The notes: generated by a model not told the origin, from the sequence alone. Numbered from the stretch's first letter, positions 15,366 through 25,553 are shown. The stretch: 64,000 nucleotides of DNA from Christensenella sp. UBA5893 (GCA_002431905.1 DJER01000028.1:1-64000); one strand, 5' to 3'. Program-made: numbers and translations.

Positions 15366-17150
15366 TTAATCCTCCAAAATTCTATTCCTTAGTTTTTTTT
15401 GCGTTTGACTTATCTCTTGTGCAATCTCCAAACGCTTTTTTGTGTCACTTTCGCAACTAAACAACTCGCTTTGTTTTTTTAACACTTGTTTTAGATATGT
15501 TTCTCTAATCTTCCACACGCATTCATTATAATACTCTTCTGGGTTTGTGATTTCTTCAAAGTTATAGTCTATTATATCTTTTAGATTTGGTTCATTATCG
15601 ACATCAAATCTGTCATATAATGTTGATTTCAATAAAGTTTGCCCATTATTTTTGTATTCTTTCATCAAATCATATAATTGAACATAAATTGGGTTAATTA
15701 AATACTTTTTTAAATCAAAATCAAAATTCGCATAATTTTTTCTTTCAAGCAAACTTGCCAAAATAAATTTTATGGACTTTATTTCTGCATCTTCAAGGTA
15801 TGATATTTGTTCTTCTTCTTTTTTTTCTACCAAACCTTTTTTTGTGTTTTCTGGTGGGACATCGGTCAAATCACGTTTAAGCACTTCAATCGAAACGCCT
15901 GTGAGTTCTTTTATTATTTTTAGATAAACTTCTTTTTCACTATTTCGCTTTAAAGTATTTACAATATCAATTGCGTCATTTACAAACTTTGCCTTTTCAT
16001 CAACTTTGGTTAAATCATATTGTTCCATTTTGTTTCTTATTTTAAACTCAATATAATCTAATGCATTATCCAAAAGTTCTTGATATTTTTCTTTGCCATA
16101 AGCATGCAAAAATTCATCAGGGTCTTTGTTTTCGGGAATTTTTATTGCCTTTACATTCATTCCGCCTTCAACAAGAGTGTCAATTGTTCTTATTGTTGCC
16201 TTTTGCCCTGCACTGTCGCCATCAAAAGACAAAATGACATTATTACACAAATTTGAGAGCATTCTTGCGTGCAATGGTGTTAATGCTGTTCCAAGACATG
16301 CAACACTGTTTGTAAAGCCAAAGTTGTGCATTGTTATCAAATCTATTTGACCTTCAACAATAATTATGTAATCTAATTTTTGAGTTTGTTTTAGTGTTTT
16401 TAGATAATTTACACCAAACATATTTTTGCTTTTATCAAATACTACTGTATTGATTGAATTTCTATATTTTGCAAAAGCATTGGGGCTTAAACTTCTTGCA
16501 CTAAAACCAATACATTCGTCATGAATATTAAATATTGGGAACATCAGCCTTTCGCCAAATACATCATAATATCTTTCATTTTTATTTTCGCAAATTCCAG
16601 CAAGTTTCATATCTTCATAAGAAAATCCTTGTTCTTTTAGATACGAAATCGTTTCCGTCCAATTGCGAGAATAACCAATATGGAACTTGTCCAAATCTCT
16701 TTTGGTTAATTGTCTTTTCTTTATATACTCTTGTGGAATTGTGCTTGTTTTTAGATATAGATTTTGTTCGTAATGCTTGTAAGCTAAGTCCAAAACTTTT
16801 AAAACAGTTTCTTTTTCTTTTCTCTTCTTTTGGACATCTTCATCAACCGAACGAGCAGGAATTTCCATATTTGCATTTTTGGCAAGAATTTCCACTGCAG
16901 TTATAAAATCGCAACTTTCCATTTTCATTACAAATGTAATAACGTTTCCATGTTCCTTGCATCCATAACAATGATAATATTGATCCATTGCATATATACA
17001 AAGGGATGGTTGATTTTCGTGATGGAATGGACAACATGCCCAATAGTTTCTGCCCTTTTGTTGCAAGGTTAAATATCGCGACATAACGGTCACGATATCA
17101 TTCTTTGCTTTTAGTTCTTCAAGCCATGCATCATCAAAGCCCTTACTCAA
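15366..17150 (-). CDS. dnaG: DNA primase
   Basis: 594 residues. The N-terminal CHC2 zinc finger has Cys40, His43, Cys61 and Cys64 (CPFH...CYGC). The TOPRIM catalytic core has Glu266 (VEGQIDLI) and the DGD pair Asp310/Asp312 (SFDGDSAGQKA). The C-terminal part (about 430-594) is the helicase-interacting region. It makes RNA primers at the replication fork. The start is TTG at 17150 with GAGGTG 6-7 bases upstream. It heads a dnaG-rpoD-zinc-ribbon unit. Confidence 0.97.
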   Translation of the reverse strand: MSKGFDDAWLEELKAKNDIVTVMSRYLTLQQKGRNYWACCPFHHENQPSLCIYAMDQYYHCYGCKEHGNVITFVMKMESCDFITAVEILAKNANMEIPARSVDEDVQKKRKEKETVLKVLDLAYKHYEQNLYLKTSTIPQEYIKKRQLTKRDLDKFHIGYSRNWTETISYLKEQGFSYEDMKLAGICENKNERYYDVFGERLMFPIFNIHDECIGFSARSLSPNAFAKYRNSINTVVFDKSKNMFGVNYLKTLKQTQKLDYIIIVEGQIDLITMHNFGFTNSVACLGTALTPLHARMLSNLCNNVILSFDGDSAGQKATIRTIDTLVEGGMNVKAIKIPENKDPDEFLHAYGKEKYQELLDNALDYIEFKIRNKMEQYDLTKVDEKAKFVNDAIDIVNTLKRNSEKEVYLKIIKELTGVSIEVLKRDLTDVPPENTKKGLVEKKEEEQISYLEDAEIKSIKFILASLLERKNYANFDFDLKKYLINPIYVQLYDLMKEYKNNGQTLLKSTLYDRFDVDNEPNLKDIIDYNFEEITNPEEYYNECVWKIRETYLKQVLKKQSELFSCESDTKKRLEIAQEISQTQKKLRNRILED

Positions 17151-17237
17151 AAAAACACCTCACTTGTGAATCATTTAACATTATTCGACACAAATAAGGT
17201 ATTTCCTTTATTTTTGTTATAAAAATATTACAATAAT

Positions 17238-19136
17238 TTAATTTGTCACCAAAACCACTGTCGTACCCTGTTGTAATTTTGTATTTTTTGGTGGTAGTTG
17301 CTTTGTTATAATTCCGCCTTCGCCATCAATTTCATAGTCCAAATTAAGTTCTTTTAATTTATTTATTGCATCAAGTAGTGGCAAACCAACAAGTTCTGGC
17401 ATATCTACATATTTTACATTAACTTCTTTTATTGGTTTTTCGTTTAGATACTCAAACATATTTGAAAAAACTTGTTTTGCATATGGTGCAGCAACAACGC
17501 TTCCATAATATGCACCAGCACCCGGTTCATCAACAAGGAATAGCATTACATATTTTGGATTGCTTGCTGGATAAGTGCCAATAAAACTTGACACATACTT
17601 TCCACGTGCAATTGCACCATTTTGGTATTTTTGTGCTGTTGCTGTTTTACCACCGACATCAAATCCAGGAATAAAACTATATTCTTCTTTTTTGTTTACA
17701 ACCTTTTTTAGCATTTCGTTTAATGTTTTTGATGTTTGCCTTGATATTGTTCTACTTTTTGGCTTTGGGTCATGAATACTTTTTGTTTTGTTGTCATATG
17801 TTGAAATCTTTTTAACAATTGTAGGTGTAAACAAATTCCCACCATTAACAGCAGAGCAAACTGCGGTTACCAACTGCAATGGTGTAACTGCAACTGCCTG
17901 ACCAAATCCAATACGTGCAAGGTCAACATTTTTTACATTTTTGCTATTCATCAGTATTCCAGAACTTTCTGATGCAATGTCCACACCGGTTTTTTGCCCA
18001 AGCCCAAATTTCTTTAGATATGAATAAAACTTTTCTGTACCCATTCTTTGTGCAAGTGCCATAAAGACACAGTTACACGAATTTACAAGACCAGTTGTAA
18101 GGTCTTGGCTACCATGTCCAATTGAACGCCAACACTTTATCCTTTGCCCGTCAACGATGCTTGCACCGCCACAATAGAAATGGTCATTTAGATGTGCCGA
18201 CCCACTTTCAAGAGCCGATGACATTGTTAAAATCTTGAAAGTACTCCCCGGTTCATACACATCCACAACGAGTTTGTTTTTTGTCTTTGACATAAGTTCA
18301 CTTGCATTTTTTCTTGGAATATCGTTCAAATTGAAACTAGGTTTTGTGCTACTTGCAATAATTTCGCCATTTTGGGCATCCATAATCAAGCAAGATGCCG
18401 ACACTGCCTTTTGTTCATTCATTGCATCATTTAGGGTATCTTCAACAATTTTTTGTATGTTTACATCAATCGTCAAAGTGATATTATCGCCACTTTTCCC
18501 ATCAATAAATGTTCGCAAGGAATTATTGAGTTCTTTACCCTGCAAATCACTTTGAACAACAAACTGACCATTTTCGCCTGCAAGCAAGTCATTATAGTAT
18601 GCTTCAACTCCAGATTGTCCTACATTATCAACAGTTGTAAAACCTACGATTTGTGTCAAAAGGTCGCCGTATGGATAATATCTTTTTATACTTTCGGACA
18701 AAAATATTCCATCAAGGTTTTGACTTGCAATTTCTTTTGCGGTTTTCCTATCAACTTGCAGTTTTATCAAGATTTCTGAAACATTCCTTATACTCACCTT
18801 ATCATAAACATTTTGATAATTTAGATTAAGTTTTTGAGATAAAAGTGAAGCAACCTTTGGAACATCTTTAACTTCTCTTCCACGAACATATATATCATAA
18901 GTTGTAAATGACACAGCAAGAGTTGCACCATTTGCATCATAGATTTTTCCCCTTTCGGCTGTTATTGGCAAATCTCTTGTCCACTGGTCATAAGCTTTTT
19001 GTTGCAACTGTTTTGCATCAATAACTTGCACCCAAAACAACCGGATGATTATTCCCAAAAATAAAAAGGATATCGCAAGCATAAATGCCGATATCCTCTT
19101 TCGTAATATATGATATGTAAGTTCGCTATCTATCAA
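17238..19136 (-). CDS. Class B penicillin-binding protein with PASTA domain (FtsI/SpoVD-like)
   Basis: 632 residues from TTG at 19136, one base after the upstream stop and preceded by GGAGG, which favours this start over TTG at 19148. One N-terminal membrane helix (about 16-38), a dimerisation domain and a transpeptidase domain follow, with active-site STFK (Ser298, Lys301), SCN (353-355) and KTAT (497-500, where KTGT is usual). A single C-terminal PASTA domain spans about 573-632. It cross-links septal (FtsI) or spore-cortex (SpoVD) peptidoglycan. Its position after rsmH and an FtsL-like gene fits either; gene name left open. Confidence 0.93.
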   Translation of the reverse strand: MIDSELTYHILRKRISAFMLAISFLFLGIIIRLFWVQVIDAKQLQQKAYDQWTRDLPITAERGKIYDANGATLAVSFTTYDIYVRGREVKDVPKVASLLSQKLNLNYQNVYDKVSIRNVSEILIKLQVDRKTAKEIASQNLDGIFLSESIKRYYPYGDLLTQIVGFTTVDNVGQSGVEAYYNDLLAGENGQFVVQSDLQGKELNNSLRTFIDGKSGDNITLTIDVNIQKIVEDTLNDAMNEQKAVSASCLIMDAQNGEIIASSTKPSFNLNDIPRKNASELMSKTKNKLVVDVYEPGSTFKILTMSSALESGSAHLNDHFYCGGASIVDGQRIKCWRSIGHGSQDLTTGLVNSCNCVFMALAQRMGTEKFYSYLKKFGLGQKTGVDIASESSGILMNSKNVKNVDLARIGFGQAVAVTPLQLVTAVCSAVNGGNLFTPTIVKKISTYDNKTKSIHDPKPKSRTISRQTSKTLNEMLKKVVNKKEEYSFIPGFDVGGKTATAQKYQNGAIARGKYVSSFIGTYPASNPKYVMLFLVDEPGAGAYYGSVVAAPYAKQVFSNMFEYLNEKPIKEVNVKYVDMPELVGLPLLDAINKLKELNLDYEIDGEGGIITKQLPPKNTKLQQGTTVVLVTN

Positions 19137-19137
19137 A

Positions 19138-19959
19138 TCAGCCTCCAAACAAATTTTTTAGCCAATTACAAATTTTGTCAAACCAATTACTATGTTGTTC
19201 ATATGCTGTAACATCTTCAAGTGGTTCTGGAGTTATTGGAATAATTTCTTCTATTGGAAGAAGAGAGCCTTTGTCAGCGTCATCAGGATGTTGTTCCCCT
19301 GTTTTAATCTTGCTGATTTTGTTTATTAGTTTTGCAAGATTTGCAGAATATTCACTATTGCTTTGTGCAACTTCTGCAATCTCTGCATTAGTTTTTACAA
19401 TATCAACAACATTTCCAATTATCCAACCACCGGAAAGTGCAACAAGGCACGCAAACACACAACCTAGTAGTCTAAATCTAAATTTATAACTTTTTGGTTT
19501 TGAACTTGAATTTTCGTTAATTTGTTTTTCAAGTTGCTTGTCTTGAGTTTCTTTTATTTCCAAACTATCAGCAAAAAGGTCATCTAATTTTTGCTCTTCA
19601 GTTTTTTGGTCATCTTTTTCAATCTCTTGCTCTTGCTCTTGAGTTTTTTCTTGTTTTAATTTTTCTTGCTCTTCTTGTTGTTTTCTCAATTGTTCTTTTG
19701 CAATTTTTTCCTTTATCTCATTAAGTTTTTGCTCATCACGCTTTAAACTTACCTGAGAATTTTGTGCAACTGTTGATTGAGTTAAAAGTGGCGAAACAAC
19801 TTGTGCTGTTTCATTTTGTGCCTTTGGAGCAGAACTACTATTTTGTTTTGTAAAATCAATTCTATTTGCTGGAACAACTTCTTCTTCATCTTCCTCTTTA
19901 TTAAGTACTGTTGTTCTTGCATATTCTCTAATTCTTTCAAGATTTTCATCTTGTTCCAT
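19138..19959 (-). CDS. FtsL-position membrane protein with long Gln/Glu-rich N-terminus
   Basis: 273 residues. A cytosolic N-terminal part (about 1-155) is very rich in Glu, Gln and Lys (coiled coil, EQEKLKQEKTQEQEQEIE-type). One membrane helix lies at about 162-190 (LGCVFACLVALSGGWIIG), followed by an extracellular region of about 85 residues with a short coiled coil. It sits exactly where ftsL lies in dcw clusters, between rsmH and the class B PBP. FtsL is normally about 100 residues, so this would be a much enlarged version or a replacement. Role in division inferred from position only. Confidence 0.7.
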   Translation of the reverse strand: MEQDENLERIREYARTTVLNKEEDEEEVVPANRIDFTKQNSSSAPKAQNETAQVVSPLLTQSTVAQNSQVSLKRDEQKLNEIKEKIAKEQLRKQQEEQEKLKQEKTQEQEQEIEKDDQKTEEQKLDDLFADSLEIKETQDKQLEKQINENSSSKPKSYKFRFRLLGCVFACLVALSGGWIIGNVVDIVKTNAEIAEVAQSNSEYSANLAKLINKISKIKTGEQHPDDADKGSLLPIEEIIPITPEPLEDVTAYEQHSNWFDKICNWLKNLFGG

Positions 19960-20023
19960 ATATATCTACTCCCTTTAATCAAAATTTATTACTATTTTAG
20001 TCTAGTATATCAAAAAAATCAAC

Positions 20024-20947
20024 CTAAATTTTTTCGCCTATTCTCAATTTTGCTGATGTTGACCTTGGATTATCTTTTTGTTCCTGCAAGCTTGCCATAA
20101 TTGGTTTTTTATTAACAAGTTCAAGTGTTTGTTTGTGTCCACAAATACAAATTGGTGTTTTGGGCGGACACAAGCAACCTGTTGCGTTAATCTTGAATGC
20201 ATTTTTAACAATTCTATCCTCTAGTGAATGGAATGACAAAATTGCAATTCTCCCACCTTTATTCAATTTTGATATTAAATAGTTTATTGTTTCAAAAAGT
20301 CTATCAAGCTCGCCATTAACTTCAATTCTTATTGCTTGAAATGTCTTTTTGTGTGCTCCATTACGTTTGTATACAACTTTTGTTGGCATACTCTTTTCTA
20401 TTATGCTTGCCAATTGTTTTGTTGTTTCTATTGGTCTATTGTTTACAATATTATTGGCTATGCTTGATGCATATTCTTCTTCGCCATATTCAGCAAGTAT
20501 TCTTGTTAGGTGTTGTTTTGAATAAGTGTTTACGACTTCATATGCCGATAATTTTTGAGATTTGTCCATGCGCATATCAAGTTTTGCATCATATCTGAAA
20601 CTAAATCCACGTTCTGGGTTATCCAATTGATAAGAACTTACACCCAAATCAATTAAAACTCCGTCAAGTCCTTGTATATTCAAACTGTCTAAAACATTTT
20701 GAACGTCCTTAAAATCCGCCTTTACCAAAGTGACATTATTATATTCTTTGAGTCTTTGTTTGCAAACATCAAGAGCATCTTGGTCTTTGTCTATTCCAAT
20801 CAAACGTCCTTTGTTTGATAGGTGCTTTACAATCTCTTTTGAATGTCCTGCTCCACCTATTGTGCAATCAAGATAAATACCATCAGGCTTGATATTTAAG
20901 CCTGATAGTATTTCATTTAACATAATTGGTTTGTGTACAAATTCCAC
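20024..20947 (-). CDS. rsmH: 16S rRNA m4C1402 methyltransferase RsmH
   Basis: 307 residues, normal for the MraW/RsmH family. The typical start MEFVHKPIMLNEIL and the SAM site DCTIGGAGHS are visible, as are GVLIDLGVSSYQLD, RGFSFR and the C-terminal HSLEDRIVK and KPIMAS blocks. It methylates N4 of C1402 in the ribosomal P-site. The start is GTG at 20947, just after the stop of the upstream CvpA-like gene. It is the first recognisable dcw gene here; mraZ is absent upstream. Confidence 0.97.
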   Translation of the reverse strand: MEFVHKPIMLNEILSGLNIKPDGIYLDCTIGGAGHSKEIVKHLSNKGRLIGIDKDQDALDVCKQRLKEYNNVTLVKADFKDVQNVLDSLNIQGLDGVLIDLGVSSYQLDNPERGFSFRYDAKLDMRMDKSQKLSAYEVVNTYSKQHLTRILAEYGEEEYASSIANNIVNNRPIETTKQLASIIEKSMPTKVVYKRNGAHKKTFQAIRIEVNGELDRLFETINYLISKLNKGGRIAILSFHSLEDRIVKNAFKINATGCLCPPKTPICICGHKQTLELVNKKPIMASLQEQKDNPRSTSAKLRIGEKI

Positions 20948-20948
20948 T

Positions 20949-23810
20949 TTATTTGCCCATTTTCTTTAATTCGGCAACAACATTTGCCCAATCAATTTTT
21001 CCTTCGTTTGTATTTTCTTCAATTATTGGTGAGATGACCTTTCCAACTTCATCATCATTTTTTACATATTCAACCATTGCATCATATGCTGGTTTAAATA
21101 CACCATTTTCAGTTAATGCATTATCTTGCAAACTTTCCAAAACATCAACAAGTTTGCTCGAATTGTCACCCTTCATATATGTTGACAAATCAAAATCTTC
21201 TTTTGTTACATCATCAAGAATTTCACTCATACTTACCATTACATTTGCAACTTGTTCAATTTGTTCTTCATCAAGATTTGTTAAATCTGTTGGAATATTA
21301 ACACCATATTCACCAACAATATTCTTTACTTGTTCATTTATTTTGTTTACAACAATAACTGCAAGTGGTCTTAAAAGTTCACTTTTCATAAGTGGTGTGA
21401 ATATCTCTTTGAGTTCAGCTTTATCAACTTGTTTTAGTATAACATCAAAATCGCCAACATCAACAATATACCTCAAAAGTGTCATTGATGAATCTTCTGT
21501 AACAATTCTTATTGTTACCATTTTTGTTACTGAATCTTGAATTTTTCCAAACTCTTGATTAAATCTGAAATCAGGTTTTAAGGTGCAACTAAAATCAATA
21601 TATTCATTGAATTTTGTTTTCTCTAACCCTTCAATTAAGTTCGAATAAACACCATTATGTCCATCATAGTCAGCAAACATAAGTGAAGCTTTTAACGAAT
21701 CTAGACATTGTCCAAGAAGAGTTAAATCAGATTCTGCAATTGTGTTGAATGTGTCATTTTTAAGTTTGTCAAAGTCAAGATTTTTTGCATAGATAATCGT
21801 ATTATTTAAAAAGTTTAATATTTTAATTTTTTCATCTTCGTCGTGTACTTTTTCAAGATATAATTCTCCCAAATTACAATCACTTGAAATATATTTGCCG
21901 GCATCTTTTACAAAATTGCTCATTGTCTTGAAACCCAAATCTATTGAATTTTTGAACATTTTGCTATCATATATAGGTTCAATAATTTGTGACAACAAAG
22001 ACTTATTTTGACCATTTATTACTGAAATATCATCCAATTTATCAATTATTTTTGAAATATTTTCAGTTTTTACATAATAATTTCCGTCTTCTGATTTTTC
22101 TATATAACTTATAATATTTGAGTTTATAAACTTGTCAACAGCAGTTGCCATATCTTGAGTTTCGGTTACCCAAATATTACTTTGTTTTAACACATCAAAA
22201 TTTACATACTTTTTATATTCAGTTTTTGCCATTGCATCCATAATTTGATTATAAATGCCATTATGAGCAAAAATTGTCATATTTTGGACAGCATTCATTG
22301 ATGTTCCAATATTTTTTAGTATATCACCAAGTGGTAAATCAAAAGCAAGCCTTACATCGTCTTTTATTTCTTCCAACTTGAAATCTTTTACATCATTGCC
22401 AATATTAAGTATGCTTGATAACAAAGATTTTACTTCCGCTTTTTTTACAACCAAACTTGCATCTTTTAAATCTAGTTTTGTTAAAGTTATACTATCATCT
22501 TTTGTTAGATCTTTTAATTCATCTTCCAATTTGTATACAGCTGTTGATAAACCATAAACAACGCCCCTGTTCAAGATTTTTGATTCAAAGCATATATCAA
22601 TTAACTCATTAAAAGTTTTTTTGTTATCTTTTGACAAAATGTTTAATATATTAACAAAATTGTCGGTTGTTGCTTCTCTGTCACCAAGTGGTAATTCATC
22701 CATAATTCCACTTTTTGACATTGATTTCATAAGATTTAGTACACAATTTACTTCATTTTTTAAGTTTTCAACTGTTTTATCATCTTTTGTTATGTCAACT
22801 TTCACAACATTTAAAATGTCAACTAGGTCTTGATTATTTTTTACGTCATCTCTTGCCACTAATTCGTCAAAGAAATAGTTAAAGAAATCTGGCAATGCTG
22901 CTTTTAGAATATTTGAATCAAACACATAGTTTGTTGCAGTAATTAACTTGTCATAATCTAAAGATGAAACATTTTCTGGAGTTATTTGCATATCAAGTAA
23001 AAAACTCGCATTGTCATACACTTTTGACAAATTTAGAATTTCATCTCTCAAAGCGATTTTTGTGTTATCTACTTTCACTGATGCAATATCATTAAACAAT
23101 TTGTCACCAAGCCCGAGCACATTTCCAACTCCCGAAAGAGCCGAACTGTTATAGGCTTCTATAATAATTTTTACTTCATCAGGCAAATTTTCATTTAACA
23201 ATTTTGCTGTTGCGTTTGTTTCAACAGTTGTGACTTCTTCTGCACTTGCAGTACTTTGAATTTGATTTATTATATTTGCAAAGCCACAAACCGGCAAAAA
23301 TGTTATACCAACCAAAAGTAATGCTTGAAAAGCTCCAACAAGACCACCAAAAAGTCTGTGTTTTTTAACCTTTTCTCCACTTTCAACTTTTGCTTTGTAA
23401 TTTTTATTTATAACACTTGCAAAAACCAAATAAACAATCCAAGACAAAAATGACAAAACATATGAAAGAATAACAAAAACAAAGATATTACCAATCATTA
23501 TTGGAAAATTTGAGATTAATTTTTGAATTGTTTGACTTTTTGTTGTTATATCTCCAATTTCTGGAACAGAGTTCATCATTTGTAAAACATAGTCATTTAA
23601 TGTTATTTTTGAACCGTCAATTGTTACTTGAATGTTCATAACTGCTTTTGACACCACGGGTGTTATAAAAAGTGCAATAAGAATTGCAACAATAAAGCAA
23701 GTAAATCTAACACCTGATTTTTTTAGACCTTTTAGACCCAAAAGAAAACCAAGCACCAAAAATGTTGCAAAAACTATGTTTAATATCAAAAGTACAAGTT
23801 CTTTTGTCAT
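20949..23810 (-). CDS. Large CvpA-like membrane protein
   Basis: 953 residues from ATG at 23810 (GGAG six bases upstream; the ATG at 23816 abuts the GGAG and is unlikely). The N-terminal 190 residues contain four hydrophobic segments (about 5-25, 30-50, 85-115, 145-170) in the style of CvpA/DUF family membrane proteins. The following 750 residues are soluble, helical and Asp/Lys/Asn-rich with repeat-like stretches (LDxxxxNxxLLxxI...). There is no known enzyme motif. It is upstream of rsmH with no gap, in the place mraZ usually holds, so a link to cell-envelope growth is possible. Confidence 0.75.
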   Translation of the reverse strand: MTKELVLLILNIVFATFLVLGFLLGLKGLKKSGVRFTCFIVAILIALFITPVVSKAVMNIQVTIDGSKITLNDYVLQMMNSVPEIGDITTKSQTIQKLISNFPIMIGNIFVFVILSYVLSFLSWIVYLVFASVINKNYKAKVESGEKVKKHRLFGGLVGAFQALLLVGITFLPVCGFANIINQIQSTASAEEVTTVETNATAKLLNENLPDEVKIIIEAYNSSALSGVGNVLGLGDKLFNDIASVKVDNTKIALRDEILNLSKVYDNASFLLDMQITPENVSSLDYDKLITATNYVFDSNILKAALPDFFNYFFDELVARDDVKNNQDLVDILNVVKVDITKDDKTVENLKNEVNCVLNLMKSMSKSGIMDELPLGDREATTDNFVNILNILSKDNKKTFNELIDICFESKILNRGVVYGLSTAVYKLEDELKDLTKDDSITLTKLDLKDASLVVKKAEVKSLLSSILNIGNDVKDFKLEEIKDDVRLAFDLPLGDILKNIGTSMNAVQNMTIFAHNGIYNQIMDAMAKTEYKKYVNFDVLKQSNIWVTETQDMATAVDKFINSNIISYIEKSEDGNYYVKTENISKIIDKLDDISVINGQNKSLLSQIIEPIYDSKMFKNSIDLGFKTMSNFVKDAGKYISSDCNLGELYLEKVHDEDEKIKILNFLNNTIIYAKNLDFDKLKNDTFNTIAESDLTLLGQCLDSLKASLMFADYDGHNGVYSNLIEGLEKTKFNEYIDFSCTLKPDFRFNQEFGKIQDSVTKMVTIRIVTEDSSMTLLRYIVDVGDFDVILKQVDKAELKEIFTPLMKSELLRPLAVIVVNKINEQVKNIVGEYGVNIPTDLTNLDEEQIEQVANVMVSMSEILDDVTKEDFDLSTYMKGDNSSKLVDVLESLQDNALTENGVFKPAYDAMVEYVKNDDEVGKVISPIIEENTNEGKIDWANVVAELKKMGK

Positions 23811-23822
23811 AATCATCTCCTT

Positions 23823-24521
23823 TTATTTTATTTCAATCAATTTATTCTTTAGTAAATCACACGATGTTAAAAAATATTTTATATTGCCAATTTCTTCTTC
23901 TATCTTATATTTTCCTATATAAGAATGAATATGCCCAAATACACAATATTTAACATTATATTTGGTAAGTAAATCAATAATGTCGTTATTTTCTTTTTGT
24001 TGGTTAAAAGGTGGATAGTGCAACATACACACAATTTTATCGCCGTCTTGACATAATCTTTTTGCCGATGAAAGTGCCATATCAAGCCTTATCACTTCCC
24101 TTTTGTATATCTTTTCATCTTCACTTGTTTGACATACTCCCCTTTCGGGTGCTTGCCAACCACGTGTTCCACAAAAGATGTAGTCCCCAATTTTTACTGC
24201 ATCATTTTGGAGTGCAAAACTGTTTTTTGGAAGAATGTTCCTTACATTTGATATGCTTTGCCACCAATAGTCGTGATTCCCTCGAATAAAAATTTTTATT
24301 CCGGGCAAATCTTCAAAATAGTTTAAATCAAGTTTTGCTTCATCCAATTTCATTGCCCAAGAAATATCTCCACAAATAAGAACAATGTCATTATCGCTAA
24401 CTTTTTCTTTCCAATCTTTTGCTATTTCTTCTTTGTAATTCTTCCAGCCATCACCAAAAATTTCCATTGGTTTTGCACCAGATATACAAAGATGAAAATC
24501 ACTAATTGCAAAAACTTTCAC
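23823..24521 (-). CDS. Calcineurin-like metallophosphoesterase
   Basis: 232 residues with the full set of metal ligands of the family in order: DFH (SDFHL, 7-9), GD (CGDISW, about 50-55), GNHD (RGNHDYWW, about 79-86), H in LHYPPF and GHIH (FGHIHSY). Such enzymes hydrolyse phosphomonoesters or phosphodiesters using two metals. Cytosolic, with no signal peptide. It lies 8 bases after yqeY and 12 before the CvpA-like gene, in the same run. Substrate unknown. Confidence 0.92.
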   Translation of the reverse strand: MKVFAISDFHLCISGAKPMEIFGDGWKNYKEEIAKDWKEKVSDNDIVLICGDISWAMKLDEAKLDLNYFEDLPGIKIFIRGNHDYWWQSISNVRNILPKNSFALQNDAVKIGDYIFCGTRGWQAPERGVCQTSEDEKIYKREVIRLDMALSSAKRLCQDGDKIVCMLHYPPFNQQKENNDIIDLLTKYNVKYCVFGHIHSYIGKYKIEEEIGNIKYFLTSCDLLKNKLIEIK

Positions 24522-24529
24522 ATTTCACC

Positions 24530-24952
24530 TTACATACTTTTCAAAACTTCTTGAACCATACGCATATCACATTTGCCAGCATAATTCGCCTTAAAATGTT
24601 TCATAACATTTGGTATTGACTTGTCATCCAAAGATGAAATAACATTTTTAATTTCTTCTGGTGTCATCATCTTTGGTAAATAACTTTCAACAAGTTTTAT
24701 TTGCTTTTCGATTTCTTCAACTTGTGTTTGATGGTTTACTTTTTTATAATTTTCAGCCTCTTCACTAAGTTCTTTTATTGTTTTTTGCAAAATTTGAACA
24801 TAGTCAGCATCAACCATTCCCTTTCCTGTTTCTCTTCTTTTGATTCCTTCCAACATAAATTTGTTAAGAAGAACACTATATATGCTTCTTGCAACCATAT
24901 CTCTATCTTTCATTGCTTGCATATTTGCTTTTTTTACTTCATCTATAATCAT
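24530..24952 (-). CDS. yqeY: GatB/YqeY-domain protein
   Basis: 140 residues, matching the YqeY family (GatB C-terminal-like fold). Visible marks are the N-terminal VKKANMQAMKDRD, the central RRETGKGM...DYVQILQKTIKELSEEAENYK and the C-terminal LDDKSIPNVMKHFKANYAGKCDMRMV. The domain resembles the tRNA-binding tail of aspartyl/glutamyl-tRNA amidotransferase subunit B and probably binds tRNA. It is the first gene of the minus-strand run down to 17.2 kb. Confidence 0.92.
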   Translation of the reverse strand: MIIDEVKKANMQAMKDRDMVARSIYSVLLNKFMLEGIKRRETGKGMVDADYVQILQKTIKELSEEAENYKKVNHQTQVEEIEKQIKLVESYLPKMMTPEEIKNVISSLDDKSIPNVMKHFKANYAGKCDMRMVQEVLKSM

Positions 24953-25035
24953 ACTTCACCTCTACTTGTATATTTTAGCACATTGTTAATATAATTACAA
25001 ACATATAAAAGCAAAAATATTCACGAATAATGAAA

Positions 25036-25066
25036 AGAAAAAAGACTACTTTGTTGTAGCCTTTTG
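25036..25066 (-). terminator. Terminator of the HIT gene
   Basis: On the minus strand AAAGGCTAC pairs with GTAGTCTTT around a short loop, followed by TTTTC. It lies about 30 bases after the HIT stop codon. Confidence 0.7.
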
Positions 25067-25093
25067 TATGTAAGTTGAATACATATTCAACTG

Positions 25094-25498
25094 TTAATTT
25101 AACTTCAATTTTTCTTGCACATCTTCAAGCTCGGCATCGGTTCCCAAAAAGTGTGGGAATACTTTTAGTTTGTCACCATTCTTTCTTGGAATTATATGCA
25201 TATGAAAGTGGAATACGCTTTGTTCTGCACATTCATTACTTGCGTTTATAATATTTACACCATCAAAGCCACATTCATTTATGTAGTGATTTGAAATTTT
25301 TTTTACAGCAATCATTCCATTTTTTAAAACTTCATCATTGGCATCTAAAATATTTTTGCAATGTTTTTTAGGAATTACCAAAGTATGCCCATATATATCT
25401 TTCGCAATATCCAAAAATGCAAAAACGTTTTCGTCCTCATAAATTTTATAGCAAGGTATATCACCTTTAATTATTTTACAAAAAATACATTCATCCAT
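25094..25498 (-). CDS. HIT-family nucleotide hydrolase
   Basis: 134 residues from ATG at 25498, with GGGAG seven bases upstream. A longer in-frame extension to 25687 reads antisense through tRNA-Ser and is rejected. It begins DECIFCKIIKGDIPCYKIYED, with a zinc-type C-x2-C, and carries the histidine triad HFHMHIIPR near residue 104. HIT proteins hydrolyse AMP-linked substrates such as adenosine phosphoramidates or ApnA. Cytosolic. Its promoter must lie in the 60 bases before the divergent tRNA-Ser promoter. Confidence 0.93.
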   Translation of the reverse strand: MDECIFCKIIKGDIPCYKIYEDENVFAFLDIAKDIYGHTLVIPKKHCKNILDANDEVLKNGMIAVKKISNHYINECGFDGVNIINASNECAEQSVFHFHMHIIPRKNGDKLKVFPHFLGTDAELEDVQEKLKLN

Positions 25499-25553
25499 AA
25501 TTTTTCTCCCAATCAATAATAGTATCAAAATACCATAATAGTCAAGAAATTTG

